From: Anderseniella sp963700735
Lineage (GTDB): Bacteria; Pseudomonadota; Alphaproteobacteria; Rhizobiales; Aestuariivirgaceae
Reading direction: 5' to 3'
Assembly (NCBI GenBank): GCA_963700735.1
Contig: CAVOYR010000007.1
Coordinates: forward strand, 310,001 to 374,000
DNA length: 64,000 nt
The notes beneath the pieces are model-generated. The model ran no database searches and was not told where the DNA came from. It was given only the letters and a program-made list of their open reading frames with translations. The stretch's first letter is position 1. Each line of letters opens with the position of its first letter. Shown here one piece after another: positions 60,272 through 64,000 of this stretch. Both the position numbers and the translations under genes were made by a program.

Positions 60272-60888
60272 GCGTCGAGCACCTTGCTCGACGCAATCGT
60301 GCCGTTCGGGTTGAAGTGATAGATCATCGGCACGCCGGTCGATATTTCCCGCTTCAGGATTTCCTCACTGGACAAGCCCTCGAGTGCCATTACCAGTGCG
60401 CGCAGCGAGTTGCCATGTGCAGCCACGATGATTGACTTTCCATCGAGCACGTGCGGCTGGATGGCCTTCATGTAATAGGGCAGGGTCCGGGCCAGCGTAT
60501 CGCGCAGGCTTTCCCCGCCCGGCGGTGCGATGTCGTAGGACCGGCGCCATTGGTGCACCTGTTCCTTGCCCCATTTCTCGGCGGCGTCGGCCTTGTTGAG
60601 GCCAGTCAGATCACCATAGTCGCGCTCGTTCAGGGCCTCGTCGCGTGTCACCGGCAGCGACTGCTGGCCAAGTTCGCCAAGCATGATGTCGAGTGTTCGC
60701 TGCGCCCTGGACAGGTTGCTGGTGAACGCCATGTCAAACGTCAGGCCCTCCTGCTTCAGGCCACGTCCTGCCGCGTGGGCTTCTTCCACGCCCTTGCTGG
60801 TAAGGCCGGGGTTTTCCCAGCCAGTGAAGAGGTTCTTGAGGTTCCATTCGCTCTGTCCATGGCGGACGAGCACCAGTGTTCCACTCAT
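60268..60888 (-). CDS. gpmA: 2,3-bisphosphoglycerate-dependent phosphoglycerate mutase
   Basis: 206-aa glycolytic mutase. The phosphohistidine motif is LVLVRHGQSEWN, and there follow LSRAQRTLDIML, LNERDYGDLTGLNKADAAEKWG and AAHGNSLRALVMALEGLS. Length is shorter than E. coli GpmA (250 aa) as in many alphaproteobacterial forms. It is 33 bp after dapB on the same strand and convergent to the Ada-like gene (4-bp overlap). Confidence 0.93.
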   Translation of the reverse strand: MSGTLVLVRHGQSEWNLKNLFTGWENPGLTSKGVEEAHAAGRGLKQEGLTFDMAFTSNLSRAQRTLDIMLGELGQQSLPVTRDEALNERDYGDLTGLNKADAAEKWGKEQVHQWRRSYDIAPPGGESLRDTLARTLPYYMKAIQPHVLDGKSIIVAAHGNSLRALVMALEGLSSEEILKREISTGVPMIYHFNPNGTIASSKVLDA

Positions 60889-60921
60889 CGATATGCGTCC
60901 TGATGATTGAAGAAATGCGGG

Positions 60922-61728
60922 TTAGTCCTGGAGGCCTAGCACGTCGGCCATGGAATACAGACCCGGCTTTTTGTCGAATGCCCACAGGGCAGCCGTGATC
61001 GCGCCATTGCCAAAAATCTCCCGCGACTCCGCATGATGCGACAGCGTGATCCGTTCCGATGGTCCGGCAAAGATCACGCTGTGATCGCCCACCACGCTGC
61101 CGCCACGCAAAGTGGCAAAACCGATATCACCGCTCGGCCGTGCGCCGGTGTGGCCGTCGCGCGAGCGAACAGAGTGTTCTGCCAGATTGATCTGCCGGCC
61201 CTCGGCTGCGGCCTGCCCCAGCAGCAGCGCAGTACCAGAAGGTGCATCGACCTTGTGCCGGTGGTGCATCTCCAGCACCTCGATATCGAAGTGTTCGTTC
61301 AGCCGCTGCGCCGCCTGCCGCACGAGCGAGGCCAGCAGATTGACACCGAGGCTCATGTTGCCCGACTTGACGATGCGCGCGTGCCGGGATGCGGCCAGGA
61401 TGGCGGCCTCGTGGGTCTCGCTGAAGCCCGTGGTACCGATCACGTGGACAATGCGTGCCTGGGCTGCGATCTCGCTGAAGCGCACGCTGGCATCTGGCAA
61501 GGTGAAGTCGATCAACCCGTCTGCCTGTGCAAGCGCGGACAGGGGATCGTCACTGATCGTGATGCCGATCTCACCGAGCCCCGCGACGACGCCCTGGTCT
61601 TTGCCAACGTTGGCAGATCCCTTCGGCTCAAGCCCGCCCACGACCTCGCATGCCTCGTGCGCATGAACGAGGCGGGTCAGCGTCTGGCCCATGCGGCCGC
61701 CGGCTCCGGCGATGACAAGTTTCAGCAT
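60922..61728 (-). CDS. dapB: 4-hydroxy-tetrahydrodipicolinate reductase
   Basis: 268-aa enzyme of lysine/diaminopimelate synthesis. Nucleotide-binding GAGGRMGQTLTRLV at the start, IGTTGFSETH, NMSLGVNLL, and the substrate motif EMHHRHKVDAPSGTALLLG with the catalytic His and Lys are all present. It is followed by gpmA. Confidence 0.96.
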   Translation of the reverse strand: MLKLVIAGAGGRMGQTLTRLVHAHEACEVVGGLEPKGSANVGKDQGVVAGLGEIGITISDDPLSALAQADGLIDFTLPDASVRFSEIAAQARIVHVIGTTGFSETHEAAILAASRHARIVKSGNMSLGVNLLASLVRQAAQRLNEHFDIEVLEMHHRHKVDAPSGTALLLGQAAAEGRQINLAEHSVRSRDGHTGARPSGDIGFATLRGGSVVGDHSVIFAGPSERITLSHHAESREIFGNGAITAALWAFDKKPGLYSMADVLGLQD

Positions 61729-61862
61729 CTCGTGACACCCTGCTACAATCGATCTCGCGGTGGTGATACCAGCCGCTTCGCGTTCTGGCTAGATCATGGA
61801 CAACATGGGGGCCGGCATGCATGCTTCCAGTACGATTGAAACGGGCGAAGGGGCCAGACCAC

Positions 61863-62279
61863 ATGCCAGGCGCACACGAAACGAGGAAACTCAAGGCATC
61901 GGCTGAAGATGTGTGGTCGGTCATTGGGGAGTTTGGTGACCTGGACAAGTGGCACCCGGCGGCAGTGGCCTGTACGGCGGAGCAGCAAGGCGACACGCTT
62001 ATCCGGACCATCACCGTGCCTGGCGGCGCAAGTCTGGTGGAAAAGCTGGAACTGCTGCATTCCAAGCAGTTCACCATGACCTACTCGATCGTCGAAGGAC
62101 CGTTGCCCGTTGCCGGCTACAAGTCCACGCTGAAGCTGGTGCCCGGCGATGAAGACAGCTGCACGGCCGACTGGTCAGGTGAGTTTGACGCCAGTGGTGT
62201 GGATAACGAAACCGCCGAGGAGGTCATACGGGGAATCTACACCGCAGGCCTCGATGCCTTGCAGAAGCGATTTGGCTGA
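61863..62279 (+). CDS. SRPBCC (START-like) domain protein
   Basis: 138-aa protein with a polyketide-cyclase/START-like fold: RKLKASAEDVWSVIGEFGDLDKWHPAA, the strand set around TITVPGGASLVEKLELL, and C-terminal helix EEVIRGIYTAGLDALQKRF. The family binds hydrophobic ligands; no substrate is assigned. The ATG at 61863 (MPGAHETRKLKAS) is chosen, avoiding overlap with the dapB promoter. Confidence 0.83.
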   Translation: MPGAHETRKLKASAEDVWSVIGEFGDLDKWHPAAVACTAEQQGDTLIRTITVPGGASLVEKLELLHSKQFTMTYSIVEGPLPVAGYKSTLKLVPGDEDSCTADWSGEFDASGVDNETAEEVIRGIYTAGLDALQKRFG

Positions 62280-62294
62280 CCAACGATCAGCAGG

Positions 62295-62582
62295 TCAAAC
62301 ACCTTCGACGATGACGATATCCACGCTGCCCGCGCCAAGCCGGTGTGACCGCGCAGCCTGATAACCTTCAGAGTTGAAGCAGTCGACGGCTGCATCGTAG
62401 CTCGGAAACTCGATCACGACGTTGCGCGCCTTGCCATCACCTTCCATCTGCTGGTGCTTGCCGCCGCGCGCCAGGAACCTGCCCCCGAACTTCTCGATCA
62501 CGGCAGGTGCAGCATTGGCATAAGCCTTGTAGGTGTCAGGGTCGGTGACGGTGGCATGTGCAATCCAGTAGCCCTTGGCCAT
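62295..62582 (-). CDS. DUF1330 domain protein
   Basis: 95-aa dimeric ferredoxin-like (dimeric alpha/beta barrel) protein: KGYWIAHATVTDPDTYKAYANAAPAVIEKFGGRFLARGG, then VVIEFPSYDAAVDCFNSEGYQAARSHR. DUF1330 proteins have no defined role. It is convergent to the SRPBCC gene and 30 bp downstream of dnaJ. Confidence 0.87.
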   Translation of the reverse strand: MAKGYWIAHATVTDPDTYKAYANAAPAVIEKFGGRFLARGGKHQQMEGDGKARNVVIEFPSYDAAVDCFNSEGYQAARSHRLGAGSVDIVIVEGV

Positions 62583-62612
62583 GGCAGGTAACTCCAGTGG
62601 GGTGGTGCGAAC

Positions 62613-63776
62613 TCAGGTATTGAAGCTGTCCCAGAACGAGCGCGCCTTGGCAAAGAAGCCGGCCGACTGGGGCGAGTTGTCTTTCGCCTGCGCCTCGAAC
62701 TCTTTCAGCAAGTCGCGCTGCTTGCGGGTGAGGTTGACCGGTGTCTCCACGCTGACCTGAATGTACATGTCGCCATGCTGGCTCGACCTGAGCACCGGCA
62801 TCCCCTTGCCGCGCAACCGGAACTGCTTGCCGCCCTGCGTGCCTTCGGGGATGGTGACACGAGCCTTCTTGCCATCGATGGTGGGCACTTCGATCTCGCC
62901 GCCCATCGCGGCGGCCGTCATGGAAATTGGCACACGCGAGAACAGGTCCGAGCCATCGCGCTGGAAGAACTCGTGCGGCTTGATCGACAGGAAGATGTAG
63001 AGATCGCCGGACGGGCCGCCACGCACACCGGACTCGCCTTCGTTGGCCAGCCGGATACGGGTTCCATCCTCGACGCCAGCCGGAATGTTGACGGACAGCG
63101 TGCGCTCCTTCTTGACCCGGCCCTGGCCGCTGCAGCTCTCGCACGGGTCGGTGATGACCGAGCCCCGTCCCTGACAGGTGGGGCAGGCGCGCTCAACCGT
63201 GAAGAACCCTGATGATGACCGCACGGCGCCAGCGCCATTGCAGGTGCCGCATTGCTTCGGGCTGGTACCGGGTTTGGCACCACTGCCGTTGCAGGTCTCG
63301 CAGGAAACCGACGTTGGCACCCGGATCTGGGCGGACTTGCCGGTGAAGGCGTCGGTCAGCGAGATCTCCATGTCGTAGCGCAGGTCGGAGCCGCGCGACT
63401 GGCCGGATGACCGCGGACCGCCACCCGGGCCGCCGCGCCGTCCACCCATGAATTCGCCGAACAGGTCCTCGAAGATGTCGGACATTGACGACGAAAACTC
63501 GGGCCCGAAGCCTGGCCCGCCCTGGCCACCGCCAAATGGCCCACGTCCGTCCTCGAACGCGGCATGGCCGAACCGGTCATACGCTGCGCGCTTCTGCGGG
63601 TCCTTGAGGGCCTCGTAGGCCTCGTTGATTTCCTTGAACTTCTGCTCTGCCGTGCTGTCGCCGGGATTGGCATCCGGATGAAACTTCTTGGCCATGTTGC
63701 GAAAGGCGCTCTTGAGCGCCTTCTCATCCGCCGAGCGGTCGACGCCAAGCACCTCGTAGTAGTCGCGCTTCGCCAT
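62613..63776 (-). CDS. dnaJ: molecular chaperone DnaJ
   Basis: 387-aa DnaK co-chaperone. J domain with HPDAN at residue ~33 (DYYEVLGVDRSADEKALKSAFRNMAKKFHPDANPGD), Gly/Phe-rich region (~75-130), four zinc-finger repeats of CxxCxGxG (CETCNGSG, CGTCNGAG, CPTCQGRG, CESCSGQG) and the C-terminal substrate-binding domain. It follows dnaK on the same strand, separated by a strong hairpin. Confidence 0.97.
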   Translation of the reverse strand: MAKRDYYEVLGVDRSADEKALKSAFRNMAKKFHPDANPGDSTAEQKFKEINEAYEALKDPQKRAAYDRFGHAAFEDGRGPFGGGQGGPGFGPEFSSSMSDIFEDLFGEFMGGRRGGPGGGPRSSGQSRGSDLRYDMEISLTDAFTGKSAQIRVPTSVSCETCNGSGAKPGTSPKQCGTCNGAGAVRSSSGFFTVERACPTCQGRGSVITDPCESCSGQGRVKKERTLSVNIPAGVEDGTRIRLANEGESGVRGGPSGDLYIFLSIKPHEFFQRDGSDLFSRVPISMTAAAMGGEIEVPTIDGKKARVTIPEGTQGGKQFRLRGKGMPVLRSSQHGDMYIQVSVETPVNLTRKQRDLLKEFEAQAKDNSPQSAGFFAKARSFWDSFNT

Positions 63777-63864
63777 TGTTCAGGTCGTCCAGTCTTGTGC
63801 GGGCCGTCGGGCAAAACCACCGATCCGGTTACGCAGATGATTTGCAATGTTTCTAGAGCATGTC

Positions 63865-63890
63865 AGCCCCGGAGGGGAAGCTCCGGGGCT
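63865..63890. terminator. hairpin between dnaK and dnaJ
   Basis: AGCCCCGGAG (63865-63874) is perfectly complementary to CTCCGGGGCT (63881-63890) with a 6-nt loop. No T-run follows on the dnaK/dnaJ strand, so it is more likely a partial terminator or an RNA-processing/stability element that sets the dnaK:dnaJ ratio. Confidence 0.55.
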
Positions 63891-63905
63891 GTTGATAGTC
63901 GCTAC

Positions 63906-64000
63906 TCAGGAGGCCTTCTTGTCGTCGTCGTCCTGTACTTCCTCGAAGTCAGCATCGACAACGTCATCTTCTGCCTTGCCGGACGCATTGCCTTGATCAC
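63906..64000 (-). CDS. dnaK: molecular chaperone DnaK, C-terminal end (partial)
   Basis: The last ~30 codons of the Hsp70 gene, ending in DDVVDADFEEVQDDDDKKAS before a TGA at 63906-63908. The acidic VVDADFEEV tail is characteristic of DnaK. Start lies beyond the window edge. Confidence 0.9.
   Translation of the reverse strand, partial: DQGNASGKAEDDVVDADFEEVQDDDDKKAS

Noticed and set aside
1..64000. CRISPR array, insertion sequence, prophage or defence island
   Set aside because: Read through both strands; no regularly spaced repeats, transposases, integrases or phage genes were seen, and nearly all genes belong to core families.
1..64000. Riboswitch or leader peptide upstream of purH, leuS, hisB or rho
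   Set aside because: The upstream gaps are short or lack recognisable purine, T-box or attenuator structures; the hisB leader shows no His codon run.

Overview
This is a GC-rich alphaproteobacterial chromosome segment made almost entirely of housekeeping genes. The lineage is suggested by several things: hemE facing a PPSR-family gene across a non-coding gap, which is the classic alphaproteobacterial oriC position; mnmE/mnmG/rsmG/parA/parB nearby with parS-like sites; the leuS-lptE-holA and ftsK-lolA-xth orders; a large NAD-type glutamate dehydrogenase; a CenR-like response regulator; and a full CtrA-type box upstream of ftsK. I would place it near Hyphomicrobiales/Parvibaculales-type bacteria, but the sequence alone does not fix the genus.

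Layout. 0-5.3 kb: end of a probable htpX, rsmB, a heparinase-like gene, purH, a YbjQ-family gene. 5.4-12.6 kb: NAD-glutamate dehydrogenase (minus), a peroxidase-related enzyme, a frameshifted prfC and tRNA-Gly(GCC). 12.7-17.8 kb: prolyl-tRNA deacylase, a CnoX-like thioredoxin, a LON-substrate-binding-domain protein, Trm112 and DUF971 proteins, a UbiH-family monooxygenase (minus) and tesB. 17.8-19.7 kb: a sigma-54 promoter, glnK, amtB and a strong terminator. 19.7-30.9 kb: CtrA-type box, ftsK, lolA, xth; a minus-strand CNB-domain/response-regulator pair; an L,D-transpeptidase; yggS; leuS-lptE-holA. 30.9-41.9 kb is the origin-proximal block: parB, parA, rsmG, mnmG, mnmE, a DUF255 gene, rho, hemJ, hemE and a 370-bp oriC candidate with several DnaA-box-like sequences. 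41.9-45.5 kb: ppsR-maf-aroE-coaE-dnaQ reading away from the origin. 45.5-51.7 kb: secB, fxsA, a Tim44-like gene, mltA, a frameshifted smr gene, an HTH regulator and hslUV. 51.8-56.3 kb: hisB-DUF2628-hisH-hisA-hisF-hisE-coaA. 56.3-64 kb: a frameshifted PfkB kinase, a frameshifted EI24/CysZ-like gene, nth, a DUF2244 gene, an Ada-like repair gene, gpmA, dapB, two small accessory genes, dnaJ and the 3' end of dnaK.

How it fits together. The centre of the window couples replication start (oriC), segregation (ParAB with a perfect parS upstream of mnmG) and early-replicated genes transcribed away from the origin on both sides. FtsK, which works at the terminus and division site, sits 20 kb away behind a CtrA-type box. 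Nitrogen control is visible as sigma-54-glnK-amtB, alongside glutamate dehydrogenase.

Two points need caution. Four conserved genes (prfC twice, smr, pfkB-like, EI24) carry five single-base +1 frameshifts with otherwise intact downstream reading frames. This looks more like sequence error or very recent mutation than decay. I found no CRISPR array, insertion sequence, prophage, defence island or clearly novel multi-gene system. The most rewarding signals are regulatory and architectural. Start codons were chosen by family length and ribosome-binding site and often differ from the longest possible open frame.
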